Shown here piece by piece: positions 41,701-52,627 of a stretch of DNA of 64,000 nt (position 1 is the stretch's first letter; every line of letters begins with the position of its first letter). The stretch is taken from NCBI RefSeq assembly GCF_036227325.1, contig NZ_CP109467.1:8246001-8310000 (forward strand). The letters run 5' to 3'. Made by a program: the position numbers and the translations under genes. The stretch comes from Streptomyces sp. NBC_01465 (GTDB lineage Bacteria > Actinomycetota > Actinomycetes > Streptomycetales > Streptomycetaceae). The notes below the pieces were generated by a model that ran no database searches, had not been told where the DNA came from, and saw nothing but the letters and a program-made list of their open reading frames with translations.

Positions 41701-42572
41701 CCCGACAGCAGGACGTCCTGCAGGACGCGGGCCGCGCGCGGCGGCGCCACGTCGCTGCGGTGCGCGAGCGCGATCGTACGGCGAAGACCGGGGCGGGCGA
41801 GGGGCGTGACCAGGAGGTCACGCCCGGCCCGCGCCGCCACCATGCTCGGCACCACGGCGACGCCGAGGCCCGCCCGTACGAAACCGAGCACGGCGTCCAT
41901 CTCGCCGCCCTCCACGGTGAAGTACGGCTCGAAGCCCGCCGCGCGGCAGGCGGAGAGGGTGAGATCGCGCAGGTCGTAGCCGTGCCGGAACATCACCATC
42001 GGCTCGCCCTCCAGATCGGAGATGCGCAGCGGTGAGCGCGGCGCGGGGGAGCCGGCCGACGAGACCACGACCAGGTCCTCCTGCAGCAGCTCCACGGTCG
42101 TCAGGGCCGGGGACGGGGTCGGCAGCGGGAGCACGACCAGGGCCAGGTCGAGGGCGCCGCGCGCCAGTTCCCGTACGAGATCGTGCGACCCGCCCTCCTC
42201 GATCAGCAGCTGGATCCCGGGGTGCTGGTCGTGGAAGGCGCGCAGCACGTCGGGGAGCAGCCCCGTGCAGAGACTCGGCGTCGCGCCCAGGCGCACCCTG
42301 CCGCGCCGCAGCTGCGCGAGCTCCAGGACCTCGTGCCGCGCGGTGTCCGCGTCGGCGAGGATGCGGCGGGCGAGCGGCAGCAGCGCCTCCCCGGCGTCGG
42401 TGAGCGTGATGTTGCCGCGGGCCCGGCTGAAGAGCTCGGCGCCCAGCTCCTTCTCCAGCGCCCGGATCTGCTGGGAGAGCGACGGCTGGGAGACGTGCAC
42501 CTCTTCGGCGGCGCGCGTGAAGTGCCGGGACTCGGCGACGGCCACGAAATAGGTGAGCTGCTGGAACTGCAT
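41670..42572 (-). CDS. LysR-family transcriptional regulator
   Basis: 300 residues from ATG 42572. N-terminal HTH (MQFQQLTYFVAVAESRHFTR, then the recognition helix VSQPSLSQQIRALEKELG), linker helix, and a two-lobed effector domain with RLGATPSLCTGLLP and LGVAVVPSMVA. It is divergent from sdhCAB with an LTTR box between the genes, the classic layout for a LysR activator of the neighbouring operon that also represses itself. The effector is unknown, perhaps a C4-dicarboxylate. Its 3' end overlaps the GGDEF-EAL gene. Confidence 0.9.
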   Translation of the reverse strand: MQFQQLTYFVAVAESRHFTRAAEEVHVSQPSLSQQIRALEKELGAELFSRARGNITLTDAGEALLPLARRILADADTARHEVLELAQLRRGRVRLGATPSLCTGLLPDVLRAFHDQHPGIQLLIEEGGSHDLVRELARGALDLALVVLPLPTPSPALTTVELLQEDLVVVSSAGSPAPRSPLRISDLEGEPMVMFRHGYDLRDLTLSACRAAGFEPYFTVEGGEMDAVLGFVRAGLGVAVVPSMVAARAGRDLLVTPLARPGLRRTIALAHRSDVAPPRAARVLQDVLLSGHTASASSRL

Positions 42573-42582
42573 GAACACCACG

Positions 42583-42597
42583 ATAGGCCATGGCTAT
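42583..42597. promoter_or_regulatory. LTTR box (ATA-N9-TAT) between lysR and sdhC
   Basis: ATAGGCCATGGCTAT has the T-N11-A core with dyad symmetry, the typical binding site of LysR regulators. It starts 10 bp upstream of the lysR ATG and lies 60 bp before the sdhC ATG. TAACGT (42644-42649), eight bases before the sdhC ATG, is the likely -10 of a leaderless sdh message. Confidence 0.7.
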
Positions 42598-42657
42598 GGA
42601 CATGAGCCGGACCATGTCTTGGACCTCTGGCCCTTGACAGGCCTAACGTCTGTGGTC

Positions 42658-43365
42658 ATGGCACTGGCAACGCGGACGGACCGACGGCCGTCGATGGCGC
42701 AGACGCTTCTCAAATCGACCGTCGGCAAAAAGACGATCATGGCGGTGAGCGGCCTGATCATGCTGATGTACCTGGTCGTCCACATGCTCGGGAATCTGAA
42801 GATCTTCTTCGGGGCGGGGGAGTTCAACCACTACGCACACTGGCTGCGCACCCTCGGCGAGCCCTTCCTGCACTACGAGTGGGCGCTCTGGCTCATCCGT
42901 GTGGTGCTGGTCGTGGCCGTCGTGGCGCACGCCGTCTCCGCGTACCAGCTCAGCAGGCTCGACCGCAGGGCCCGCCCGGTGGCGTACGCGCACAAGAAGC
43001 GCCGCAGCAGCTACGCGACGCGCACCATGCGCTGGGGCGGGATCATCCTGGCGCTGTTCATCGTCTGGCACGTCCTGGACCTGACGACCGGTACCGTGCA
43101 CCCGGGCGGATTCCAGCAGGGGCACCCGTACCAGAACGTCATCGACACCTTCAACACCTGGTACAGCGACGTCATTTACATCGTCGCGATGCTCGCGCTC
43201 GGACTGCACATCAGGCACGGGTTCTGGAGCGCCGCACAGACCCTCGGCGCGGGGCGCGCCACCCGCGACCGCTTCCTCAAGGCCACGGCCAACGTCCTCG
43301 CGCTGGTGCTGACCGTGGGATTCATCGCCGTACCCGTCGCCGTGATGACCGGAGTCGTGAGCTGA
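42658..43365 (+). CDS. sdhC: Succinate dehydrogenase cytochrome b subunit
   Basis: 235 residues, five membrane helices, a single-polypeptide anchor. Heme ligands are likely among His in [30 protein letters not shown] and [12 protein letters not shown], matching di-heme anchors of the SdhCAB class. It carries the other two subunits on the membrane and passes electrons to menaquinone. First gene of a three-gene operon controlled by the divergent LysR. Length and order agree with the Sdh1 anchor of mycobacteria (Rv0249c) rather than the SdhC/SdhD pair of the housekeeping enzyme. Confidence 0.9.
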   Translation: MALATRTDRRPSMAQTLLKSTVGKKTIMAVSGLIMLMYLVVHMLGNLKIFFGAGEFNHYAHWLRTLGEPFLHYEWALWLIRVVLVVAVVAHAVSAYQLSRLDRRARPVAYAHKKRRSSYATRTMRWGGIILALFIVWHVLDLTTGTVHPGGFQQGHPYQNVIDTFNTWYSDVIYIVAMLALGLHIRHGFWSAAQTLGAGRATRDRFLKATANVLALVLTVGFIAVPVAVMTGVVS

Positions 43366-43366
43366 C

Positions 43367-45312
<1,946 letters not shown>

Positions 45313-45316
<4 letters not shown>

Positions 45317-46059
45317 AGCTCACCCTGCGCGTCTGGCGCCAGAAGAACGCCGACGCCCCCGGCGCGATGACCACCTACGAAGTCGACGACATCTCCCAGG
45401 ACATGTCCTTCCTGGAGATGCTCGACACCCTCAACGAGGAGCTCACCCTCAAGGGAGACGAACCCGTCGCCTTCGACCATGACTGCCGCGAAGGCATCTG
45501 CGGGGCCTGCTCGTTGGTCATCAACGGCGACGCCCACGGCCCCGAACGCACCACCACCTGCCAGCTCCACATGCGCTCCTTCTCCGACGGCGACACGATC
45601 GACGTCGAGCCCTGGCGGGCCTCCGCCTTCCCGGTCGTCAAGGACCTGGTCGTCGACCGCTCGGCCTTCGACCGGATCATCCAGTCGGGCGGCTACATCT
45701 CCGCCCCGACCGGCGCCGCCCCCGAGGCGCACTCCACGCCGGTCCCCAAGCCGGACGCCGACTTCGCCTTCGAGCACGCCGAGTGCATCGGTTGCGGGGC
45801 GTGCGTGGCGGCCTGCCCCAACGGTTCGGCGATGCTCTTCACCTCGGCGAAGATCAACCACCTCAATGTGCTGCCGCAGGGCGCACCCGAACGCGAGACC
45901 CGCGTCCTGGACATGGTCGCGCAGATGGACGAAGAGGGCTTCGGCGGCTGCACGCTCACCGGCGAGTGCGCCACCGCCTGCCCCAAGGGCATCCCGTTGC
46001 CGTCGATCGCCGCGATGAACAAGGAGTGGCTGCGCGCCACCCGCAAGGTCAGCCGCTGA
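45313..46059 (+). CDS. sdhB: Succinate dehydrogenase iron-sulfur subunit
   Basis: 248 residues. The [2Fe-2S] cysteines are in [11 protein letters not shown] and the later single Cys in TTTCQLH; the [4Fe-4S] and third cluster ligands lie in [12 protein letters not shown] and [18 protein letters not shown]. The C-terminal domain therefore binds two clusters and hands electrons to quinone. The ATG overlaps the sdhA stop as ATGA. Its final 11 bases are shared with the convergent HTH regulator gene. Confidence 0.93.
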
Positions 46060-46906
46060 CCGCGCGCAGCGCGCCGGGGCGGCGCCCGCCGAGCCGGTCC
46101 AGCGCCGCGGACGTCGCCTCGTCCGCGGGGAGATGGACGACCAGGCGCTGACCGTCGGGTCCGGCGAGTTCGAGGGTCTCGTACGCGAGCCTCAGCTCGC
46201 CGGCCTCGGGGTGCACCAGGCGCTCGACCCCGGTCCTGGTGGGCATCAGCGGCTGCCCCTCGAGCCGTGCGGTGAACGCCTGCCCCGCGGTGACGGTGAG
46301 TTCGTTGACGAGTTCCAGCGCGTACTGGTCGTTGCGGTCGATCTCGAACCGCAGCCCGGTGGCGTGCGCGCTCGCGACCTGGTCCCAGTCCGGGTAGGCG
46401 TCCCGGGCCTTGGGGTGGGTGAACATGTACCGGATCAGGCTGGGCGGGCGGCCGTCCAGCATGCCGAGGGGGCCCGCGAGACGCTCGTAGCCGCCGGTGT
46501 ACGCGACCACCTCGCTCAGGCGGTTGAGTACGACGGCCGGCGCGGGCTCCAGCCGGTCGAGCAGCGCCTGCACGGTGGGACGCACCGAACGCACCGGGGA
46601 CTCGGCGCTGGGGCAGAGCAGAGAACCGCTCTCCGCGTTCTTGAGCAGATGCCGCAGGCGCACCCGGGCGTCGGACGACAGCCGCAGCGCGTCGGCGAGC
46701 GCCGACATGACCTGGGTGGACGGATGCCGGTCACGTCCCTGTTCGAGGCGTGCGAGGTACTCGACGCTGATCCCCGCGAGCGTCGCGAGTTCGGACCGCC
46801 GCAGACCGGGAGTGCGGCGGCGCGCTCCCTCGGGGAGACCCACCTCCGAAGGCGTCACGGACTCGCGGCACGAACGCAGGAAGGTCCCCAACTCGTTGTC
46901 GCTCAC
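46049..46906 (-). CDS. XRE-family regulator with MmyB-like ligand domain
   Basis: 285 residues from GTG 46906; an in-frame GTG at 46927 is possible but has no support. TACCAT lies six bases before GTG 46906, so a leaderless start is likely, and homologues as I recall begin [10 protein letters not shown]. The N-terminal HTH ([33 protein letters not shown]) is followed by an MmyB-like domain with [19 protein letters not shown] and [22 protein letters not shown]. Such regulators are often divergent from and control a single oxidoreductase or YceI-like gene; YceI lies divergently here. Confidence 0.85.
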   Translation of the reverse strand: MSDNELGTFLRSCRESVTPSEVGLPEGARRRTPGLRRSELATLAGISVEYLARLEQGRDRHPSTQVMSALADALRLSSDARVRLRHLLKNAESGSLLCPSAESPVRSVRPTVQALLDRLEPAPAVVLNRLSEVVAYTGGYERLAGPLGMLDGRPPSLIRYMFTHPKARDAYPDWDQVASAHATGLRFEIDRNDQYALELVNELTVTAGQAFTARLEGQPLMPTRTGVERLVHPEAGELRLAYETLELAGPDGQRLVVHLPADEATSAALDRLGGRRPGALRAVSG

Positions 46907-47007
46907 CGGCAGATGGTACCTGTGCACCCCTCCGCGGATCGTGGCCCTGCCACTACCAGTCTCAGCCGGGCCTTCCTCGATCGGCGCACACTGAGCAGGG
47001 TGGGTCC

Positions 47008-47562
47008 ATGACTTCAGAAGCAGGTACCCAGACGTCCCCGCTCCCGCTGGCCGCCGGCCGCTGGGAGATCGACACCAACCACTCCGAGGTGGGCTTCACC
47101 ATTCGCCACCTCGGCATCTCCAAGGTCCGCGGCCACTTCGGTCAGGTCGACGCGGAACTCGTCGTCGGCGAGACGATCGAGGGGAGCTCCATCACCGCGA
47201 CCGTCGCCCTTGCCTCGATCGACACCGGGAACCCGCAGCGCGACGAGCACGTCCGCTCCGCGGAGCTGCTCGACGTCGCGAGCCGGCCCACCATGACGTT
47301 CCGCTCCACCAAGGCGTCCGGCAAGGGTGAAGAGTGGGTATTGGAGGGGGACTTGACCATCGGTGAGGTCACCAAGTCCGTCACCTTCGAGGTCGAGTTC
47401 GGCGGCGCCGTCGACTTCGCCGACAACCGCAAGCACGCCGGGTTCGAGGCCAAGAGCGAGATCCGGCGCAGCGACTTCGGCCTCAACTTCGGTGCGGCGG
47501 ACGCCCTGCTCGGCGACGTCGTCAAGATCCAGCTGGACGCGCAGTTCCTGTCACCCGCATGA
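47008..47562 (+). CDS. YceI-family lipid-binding protein
   Basis: 184 residues, a lipocalin-like beta-barrel of the YceI family that binds polyisoprenoids. Hallmarks: GRWEIDTNHSEVGFTIRHLG, SKVRGHFGQVDAEL, ASIDTGNPQRDEHVRSAELLD and LTIGEVTKSVTFEVEFGG. No signal peptide, so it is cytoplasmic, unlike the E. coli protein. Divergent from the MmyB-type regulator, which probably controls it. Its last 41 bases overlap the convergent uvrA-like gene. Confidence 0.92.
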   Translation: MTSEAGTQTSPLPLAAGRWEIDTNHSEVGFTIRHLGISKVRGHFGQVDAELVVGETIEGSSITATVALASIDTGNPQRDEHVRSAELLDVASRPTMTFRSTKASGKGEEWVLEGDLTIGEVTKSVTFEVEFGGAVDFADNRKHAGFEAKSEIRRSDFGLNFGAADALLGDVVKIQLDAQFLSPA

Positions 47563-49879
47563 GATAGGGCGCGGTGCGGCTCCCGGGGGCGCCGGCCACT
47601 TCGGCCGGCGTACCGGCGGCGACGATCCTTCCGCCCTCGTCGCCGCCGCCGGGACCGAGGTCGATCACCCAGTCGGCGTCCGCGACCACGGCCATGTCGT
47701 GCTCGACGACGACCACCGAGTGCCCGGCGTCCACCAGCCCGTGCAACTGCCGCATCAGCACCTCGACATCGGCCGGATGCAGTCCGGTCGTCGGCTCGTC
47801 GAGTACGTACAGGGTGTGGCCGCGCCGGGTGCGCTGGAGCTCGGAGGCCAGCTTGATGCGCTGTGCCTCGCCCCCGGACAGCTCCGTCGCGGGCTGCCCC
47901 AGCCGCAGATAGCCCAGACCCACGTCGAGCAGGGCGCGCAGGCTGCGTACGGCGGCGGGGGAGTCGGCGAAGAACGCGGCCGCGGCCTCGACGGTCAGGT
48001 CCAGGACCCCGGCGATGTTCAGCCCCTGATGGGTGATCTCCAGTGTCTGTGGGTTGTAGCGCGCCCCGTGGCAGTCGGGGCAGGGTGCGTACGTGCTCGG
48101 CAGGAAGAGGAGCTCCACCGAGACGAACCCCTCGCCCTGGCAGGTCTCGCAGCGGCCGCCGGGCACGTTGAAGGAGAACCGGCCCGCCTTGTAGCCGCGC
48201 GCCTTCGCCTCGTCGGTGGCGGTGAACAGTTTCCGCACGACGTCGAAGAGACCGGTGTACGTGGCGAGATTGGACCGGGGTGTACGGCCAATCGGTTTCT
48301 GATCGACCCTCACCAGCCGTTCCACGCCCGGCAGTTCCTCGGTGATCTCGCCGACGAGCGTGGACTTCCCCGAGCCGGAGACACCGGTGACCGCGGTGAG
48401 GGTGCCGAGCGGGATCTCCGCTGTGAGCCCGTCGAGGTTGTGCCGGGTGAGCGGGCCGAGCTTGAGCCAATGCGACGGGGTGCGCACCGTACGGACGGCT
48501 CGCGGTCCCTCCTCGAAGAGGAAGCGGCGGGTCACCGACTCCGTCACCCCGGCCAGTTCGGCGGGCGGACCGCTGTGCAGGACAAGGCCGCCGTGCTCGC
48601 CCGCCAGCGGTCCCACGTCGACCAGCCAGTCCGCACGCCGTACGACATCCAGATGGTGCTCGACGACGAAGACCGAGTTGCCGGAGGCCCTGAGCCGGTC
48701 CAGCACCACCAACAGCGCCTCGGTGTCGGCCGGGTGGAGCCCCGCCGACGGCTCGTCCAGGACGTACACGACGCCGAAGAGCCCCGAGCGCAGCTGAGTG
48801 GCCAGCCGCAGCCGCTGCAGCTCGCCGGAGGACAGCGTCGGGGTGGTGCGGTCCAGGCTGAGGTAGCCCAGGCCCAGTTCGGTGACGACCTCGATGCGCG
48901 CCAGGAGGTCGGTGGTCAGCACGCGGGCCGTCTCGTCGCTCTGCTCCGCGCCCAGGACCGTGGCGAGCGCGGAGAGCGGCAGCGCCGCGAGCCCGGCGAT
49001 CGTACGGCCCGCGAACGTGACGGAGAGGGCTTCGGGGCGCAGCCTGCTGCCCCCGCACACCGGGCAGCGGTCGCTGGTGAGGAAACGCTCGGCCTTGGCG
49101 CGCAGCGTCTGGCTCTTGGAGTCGGAGAAGGTGTGCAGGACGTAGCGGCGGGCGCTCATGTACGTGCCCTGGTACGGGCGTTGGATGCGTCCCGCCTCCC
49201 GTACCGGTTCCACCGTGACGACGGGCTGCGCGTCGGTGAACAGGATCCAGTCGCGGTCCTGCTGGTCGAGGTCCCGCCACGGCCGGTCGACGTCGTACCC
49301 GAGGGTGTCCAGTACGTCGCGGAGGTTCTTCCCCTGCCAGGCGCCCGGCCACGCGGCGATCGCGCCCTCGCGGATAGACAGCGCGGGGTCGGGGACGAGC
49401 AGCTCCTCGGTGGTGCGGTGGACGCGGCCCAGGCCGTGGCACTCGGGGCAGGCTCCGGCCGCCGTGTTCGGCGAGAAGGCATCCGAGTCGAGGCGCTCGG
49501 CGCCCGCCGGATAGTCGCCCGCACGAGAGAAGAGCATCCGCAGCGAGTTGGAGAGCGTGGTGACCGTGCCGACCGAGGAACGCGAGCTGGGCGCCGAGCG
49601 GCGCTGCTCCAGGGAGACCGCGGGCGGCAGACCGCTGATCTCGGAGACCTTCGGCGCCCCGACCTGGTGGATCAGTCGGCGTGCGTACGGGGCGACCGAC
49701 TCGAAGTAGCGGCGTTGGGCCTCCGCGTAGACGGTGCCGAAGGCGAGCGAGGACTTGCCGGAGCCCGAGACCCCCGTGAAGACGACCAACGCGTCGCGCG
49801 GGATGTCCACGTCGACGCCGCGCAGATTGTGCTCGCGGGCGCCACGGACACGGACGAACGAGTCGTGAGGGCTTTGCAT
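47522..49879 (-). CDS. UvrA-like ABC ATPase, short class (UvrA2)
   Basis: 785 residues against about 950-1000 for housekeeping UvrA. Two ABC halves: GVSGSGKSSLAFGTVYAEAQ with CPECHG/ CPVCGG zinc cysteines and LSSGELQRLRLA in the first; GVSGSGKSTL, CETCQGEG and CPDCHG zinc motifs, LSGGEAQRIKLA and LDEPTTGLHP in the second. The domain inserted after the first P-loop, which contacts UvrB in UvrA1, appears shortened or absent. UvrA2 proteins assist repair or confer tolerance to DNA-binding drugs, often near antibiotic clusters. Starts at ATG 49879; its 3' end overlaps YceI. Confidence 0.9.
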   Translation of the reverse strand: MQSPHDSFVRVRGAREHNLRGVDVDIPRDALVVFTGVSGSGKSSLAFGTVYAEAQRRYFESVAPYARRLIHQVGAPKVSEISGLPPAVSLEQRRSAPSSRSSVGTVTTLSNSLRMLFSRAGDYPAGAERLDSDAFSPNTAAGACPECHGLGRVHRTTEELLVPDPALSIREGAIAAWPGAWQGKNLRDVLDTLGYDVDRPWRDLDQQDRDWILFTDAQPVVTVEPVREAGRIQRPYQGTYMSARRYVLHTFSDSKSQTLRAKAERFLTSDRCPVCGGSRLRPEALSVTFAGRTIAGLAALPLSALATVLGAEQSDETARVLTTDLLARIEVVTELGLGYLSLDRTTPTLSSGELQRLRLATQLRSGLFGVVYVLDEPSAGLHPADTEALLVVLDRLRASGNSVFVVEHHLDVVRRADWLVDVGPLAGEHGGLVLHSGPPAELAGVTESVTRRFLFEEGPRAVRTVRTPSHWLKLGPLTRHNLDGLTAEIPLGTLTAVTGVSGSGKSTLVGEITEELPGVERLVRVDQKPIGRTPRSNLATYTGLFDVVRKLFTATDEAKARGYKAGRFSFNVPGGRCETCQGEGFVSVELLFLPSTYAPCPDCHGARYNPQTLEITHQGLNIAGVLDLTVEAAAAFFADSPAAVRSLRALLDVGLGYLRLGQPATELSGGEAQRIKLASELQRTRRGHTLYVLDEPTTGLHPADVEVLMRQLHGLVDAGHSVVVVEHDMAVVADADWVIDLGPGGGDEGGRIVAAGTPAEVAGAPGSRTAPYLMRVTGTARPAGS

Positions 49880-49888
49880 ACCGGAATT

Positions 49889-50890
49889 CTAGGCCGTGAT
49901 CCGCGCGAGGCGCCGATAGGAGTCCAGCAGCGCACCCCGGTCGAAGGTGCTGGTCGTGACCAGGTACTCGTCCGCGCCACTACGGCCGATGATCTTCTCC
50001 AGGCCGTCCGTGACCTCCTCCTCGGTGCCGTGCAGCTGCCCGCGCAGGGCCTCGTCGAAGAGGGTGCGCTCGCGGTCGGTCATCGAGGTGGCGAGCACGG
50101 TCTCGGCAGACATCAGCGGCGGAAACTCCCCGTGCGTACGCGAATACGCCGTGGACCAGGCCTCCGGCAGCAGGATCCGCCGGGCCTCCTCCGTGGTCTG
50201 TGCGACGGCCACGGTCCCGGAGAGGACGACGTACGGGCTCTCGCCCCACGCCGAGGGCCGGAAGGCGTCCCGGTAGCCGTCGATCGCGCGCAGCATCGCG
50301 TCCTCGCCCCGTACGGCTGCGATCACCAGCGGCAGCCCGGCCTCGGCGGCCACCTGGGCGCCCGCGCCGGTGGCCAGGACGAACGCCGGGATCCGCAGCC
50401 CCTCCGCGGGGCGGGCGTGGACCTGGGGGTGGGCGGTCTGGTCCCCGGTGAAGTAGCCGAGCAGTTCGGCGAGCTGCGCGGAGAAGTCGCTGGCGTCGCC
50501 CTTGTCCCGGCCGAGCGCCTTGCGTATCCCGTCGGTGAACCCCACGGAGCGGCCCAGGCCCATGTCGATGCGGCCGGGGAAGAGGGACTCCAGGACCCCG
50601 AACTGCTCGGCCACGACGAGGGGTTGGTGGTTGGGCAGCATGACGCCGCCCGTGCCGACCCGGATCGTGGAGGTCGCGGCGGCCACGGCGGCGACCAGCA
50701 CCGTGGGCGCCGAGCCGGCGACACCGGGCACGCTGTGGTGCTCGGAAACCCAGAAGCGGTGGTACCCGAGCGCCTCCGCCTCCTGGGCGAAGGCCACGGT
50801 GTCGCGCAGCGCCTGCGGGGCCGGGTGCCCCTCGCGGGTGCGCGAGCGGTCCAGTACGGAGAAGCGGGTGCCTGCGATCACGGTGCTCAC
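49889..50890 (-). CDS. LLM-class flavin-dependent oxidoreductase
   Basis: 333 residues from GTG 50890. Luciferase-like TIM barrel: RFSVLDRSRT, QEAEALGYHRFWVSEHHSVPGVAGS, RVGTGGVMLPNHQPLVVAEQF, LFPGRIDMGLGRSVG. This is the group without the F420-specific features, so FMN is likelier as cofactor (a flavin-dependent monooxygenase of the MsnO8/YvbT type). The substrate is unknown. It precedes uvrA2 by nine bases on the same strand and may share its message. Confidence 0.88.
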   Translation of the reverse strand: MSTVIAGTRFSVLDRSRTREGHPAPQALRDTVAFAQEAEALGYHRFWVSEHHSVPGVAGSAPTVLVAAVAAATSTIRVGTGGVMLPNHQPLVVAEQFGVLESLFPGRIDMGLGRSVGFTDGIRKALGRDKGDASDFSAQLAELLGYFTGDQTAHPQVHARPAEGLRIPAFVLATGAGAQVAAEAGLPLVIAAVRGEDAMLRAIDGYRDAFRPSAWGESPYVVLSGTVAVAQTTEEARRILLPEAWSTAYSRTHGEFPPLMSAETVLATSMTDRERTLFDEALRGQLHGTEEEVTDGLEKIIGRSGADEYLVTTSTFDRGALLDSYRRLARITA

Positions 50891-50933
50891 ACAGGGTTCA
50901 ACGTCATCGAGGCGCCCGCATTCCCCGGGCGGG

Positions 50934-51161
50934 TCAGCCCGCGGCTCCGTCGCCGTCATCAAGACGGAAACCGACCTTCAGGCCCACCTGGTAGTGCTCG
51001 ACCTCGCCGTCCACGATGTGGCCGCGCACCTGGGTGATCTCGAACCAGTCGAGGTTGCGCAGAGTCTGCGAGGCGCGGTGGATGCCGTTGCGTACGGCCT
51101 GGTCGATGCCTTCGTGCGAGGTGCCGACGATCTCCGTGACCCGGTAGGTGTGGTCCGACAT
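50934..51161 (-). CDS. Dodecin family flavin-binding protein
   Basis: 75 residues from ATG 51161, with AAAGGAG nine bases upstream. YRVTEIVGTSHEGIDQAVRNGIHRAS, then the invariant Trp and Gln in LRNLDWFEITQVRG, and HYQVGLKVGFRLDD are the dodecin pattern. Dodecins form hollow dodecamers that store flavins or CoA and protect against photoreduction. A flavin oxidoreductase gene (LLM) lies downstream on the same strand, 43 bases on. The short upstream frame extension is intergenic. Confidence 0.92.
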   Translation of the reverse strand: MSDHTYRVTEIVGTSHEGIDQAVRNGIHRASQTLRNLDWFEITQVRGHIVDGEVEHYQVGLKVGFRLDDGDGAAG

Positions 51162-51251
51162 GGGGTCGCACTCCTTTCGTCGTGTCACTCCACGGTGCCC
51201 CAGCGCGGCGCGGTGCGCGAGAGATCGGGCGTTACAACGCTCGGTAACCCC

Positions 51252-51280
51252 TTGACCTACGCATTGGTACAGACCAAAAT
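51252..51280 (+). promoter_or_regulatory. Promoter of the sugar-binding lipoprotein with a DasR-like (dre) operator inside
   Basis: TTGACC (51252-51257), a 17-bp spacer and CAAAAT (51275-51280) form a good promoter. Within it TTGGTACAGACCAA (51264-51277) matches the core TGGTCTAGACCA of the DasR responsive element at 10 of 12 positions. A bound GntR-type repressor would cover both the spacer and the -10. The start codon is 85 bases downstream. Confidence 0.6.
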
Positions 51281-51364
51281 CCATCCACACACCCGAACAA
51301 GCCATTCGCGCTTCCCCCACGTCGGGTCATGTACTGCCGTGCCCGTACGACAGAGGTGACCTCC

Positions 51365-52627
51365 GTGAAGAACCGCTACATCGCGGGCTGCATAGCTCTC
51401 GTGTCCTCCGCCGCCCTCGCCGGCTGCGGCTATCTCCCCGGCAACAGCAGCGGAACCAAGACGGTCACCGTCTGGCTGATGAAGGACAGTGCCACCAACG
51501 ACTTCGTGCAGCGCTTCAAGAAGTCGTACGAGGCCGAGCACGGGGACATCAAGCTCGACATCCGCATCCAGGAATGGGCCGGCATCGGCGACAAGGTCAC
51601 CGCGGCGCTGAAGAGCAAGGACGGCAAGGGGGTGCCCGACGTGATCGAGGTCGGCAACACCCAGGTCGCCCAGTACGCGGACAGCAAGGGGCTGCGCGAC
51701 CTCACGCTGGAGTCGATGCGCGACCTCCACAGCCAGGACTGGCTCCCCGGTCTCGCCGACCCCGGATCCATCGACGGCGCGCAGTACGGCGTCCCGTGGT
51801 ACGCGGCCAACCGTGTGGTCATCTACGACAAGCAGCTCTTCGCCGACGCCGGGATCAAGCACCCGCCGAGGACCCGCGAGGAGTGGCTGGAGGACACGGC
51901 CAGGCTCAACACCGGGCAGCAGCAGGGCATTTACCTGGCCGGCCAGGACTGGTACACCCTCTCCGGCTTCATCTGGGAGGAGGGCGGCCAGCTCGCCGAG
52001 GGCTCGGGCGGCAACTGGGTCGGGGCCCTGAACAGCAAGGCCGCACTCAAGGGCATGGAGTTCTACAAGCAGCTCCAGGCGCTCGGCCGGGGCCCCAAGA
52101 GCGCCGACGAGGCACACCCCTTCCAGTACAAGGTCTTCGCCAAGGGCGACGTCGCCCAGCTGATCGCCACCCCCGGCACGGCGAAGTCGATCGAGCAGCT
52201 CAACCCCGAGATGAAGGGAAGACTCGGCTACTTCCCCATCCCCGGCAAACACGCGGGCAAGCCGGGCGCCGTCTTCATCGGCGGCTCCGACCTCGTCGTC
52301 CCCGAGAAGGCCCCGGAGGGCGACGCAGGCGTGAAGGTGGTCGAGGCGCTCGCCGGCGAGAAGTGGCAGACCGACCTGGCGCAGACCATGAGTTACGTAC
52401 CGAACAAGACGACCCTGGCCCGGGTCCTCGCCGACGACCCGGGCGCGGCGGCGATGGCCGCGGCCGCCGCGCACGGCCGCGCCACCCCCAACTCGCCCCA
52501 CTGGGCGGCGGTCGAGGCCGCCAACCCCATCAAGACCTATATGACGGAGGTCCTCATCGGCGGGGACCCCGAGAAGGCCGCGAAGAAGGCGTCGGCACGC
52601 ATCACCGACCTGCTGGCGGACTACTGA
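51365..52627 (+). CDS. Family-1 sugar-binding lipoprotein of an ABC importer, orphan
   Basis: 420 residues from GTG 51365 with AGGTGA five bases upstream. Signal peptide and lipobox LAGC (Cys at about residue 21). The mature protein is an SBP_bac_1 fold: TVTVWLMKDSATNDFVQRF, DVIEVGNTQVAQYADS, GVPWYAANRVVIYDKQLF and SFMS-like late loop; such proteins bind oligosaccharides (CUT1 family). No permease or ATPase gene is adjacent, so the transporter is elsewhere or the protein works with the shared MsiK ATPase and permeases in trans. The dre-like operator suggests a chitin-derived sugar. Its 3' end overlaps egtD by 26 bases. Confidence 0.88.
   Translation: MKNRYIAGCIALVSSAALAGCGYLPGNSSGTKTVTVWLMKDSATNDFVQRFKKSYEAEHGDIKLDIRIQEWAGIGDKVTAALKSKDGKGVPDVIEVGNTQVAQYADSKGLRDLTLESMRDLHSQDWLPGLADPGSIDGAQYGVPWYAANRVVIYDKQLFADAGIKHPPRTREEWLEDTARLNTGQQQGIYLAGQDWYTLSGFIWEEGGQLAEGSGGNWVGALNSKAALKGMEFYKQLQALGRGPKSADEAHPFQYKVFAKGDVAQLIATPGTAKSIEQLNPEMKGRLGYFPIPGKHAGKPGAVFIGGSDLVVPEKAPEGDAGVKVVEALAGEKWQTDLAQTMSYVPNKTTLARVLADDPGAAAMAAAAAHGRATPNSPHWAAVEAANPIKTYMTEVLIGGDPEKAAKKASARITDLLADY

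Noticed and set aside
42634..42639. TTGACA before sdhC taken as a -35 element
   Set aside because: A 17-bp spacer would put the -10 over the sdhC start codon; the TAACGT at 42644 fits a leaderless start better, so TTGACA is probably coincidental.
47363..51037. 1224-codon open frame on the plus strand across uvrA2 and the LLM gene
   Set aside because: It is antisense of strong minus-strand genes, rich in Arg, Gly and Gln without any domain; a codon-bias shadow of high-GC DNA.
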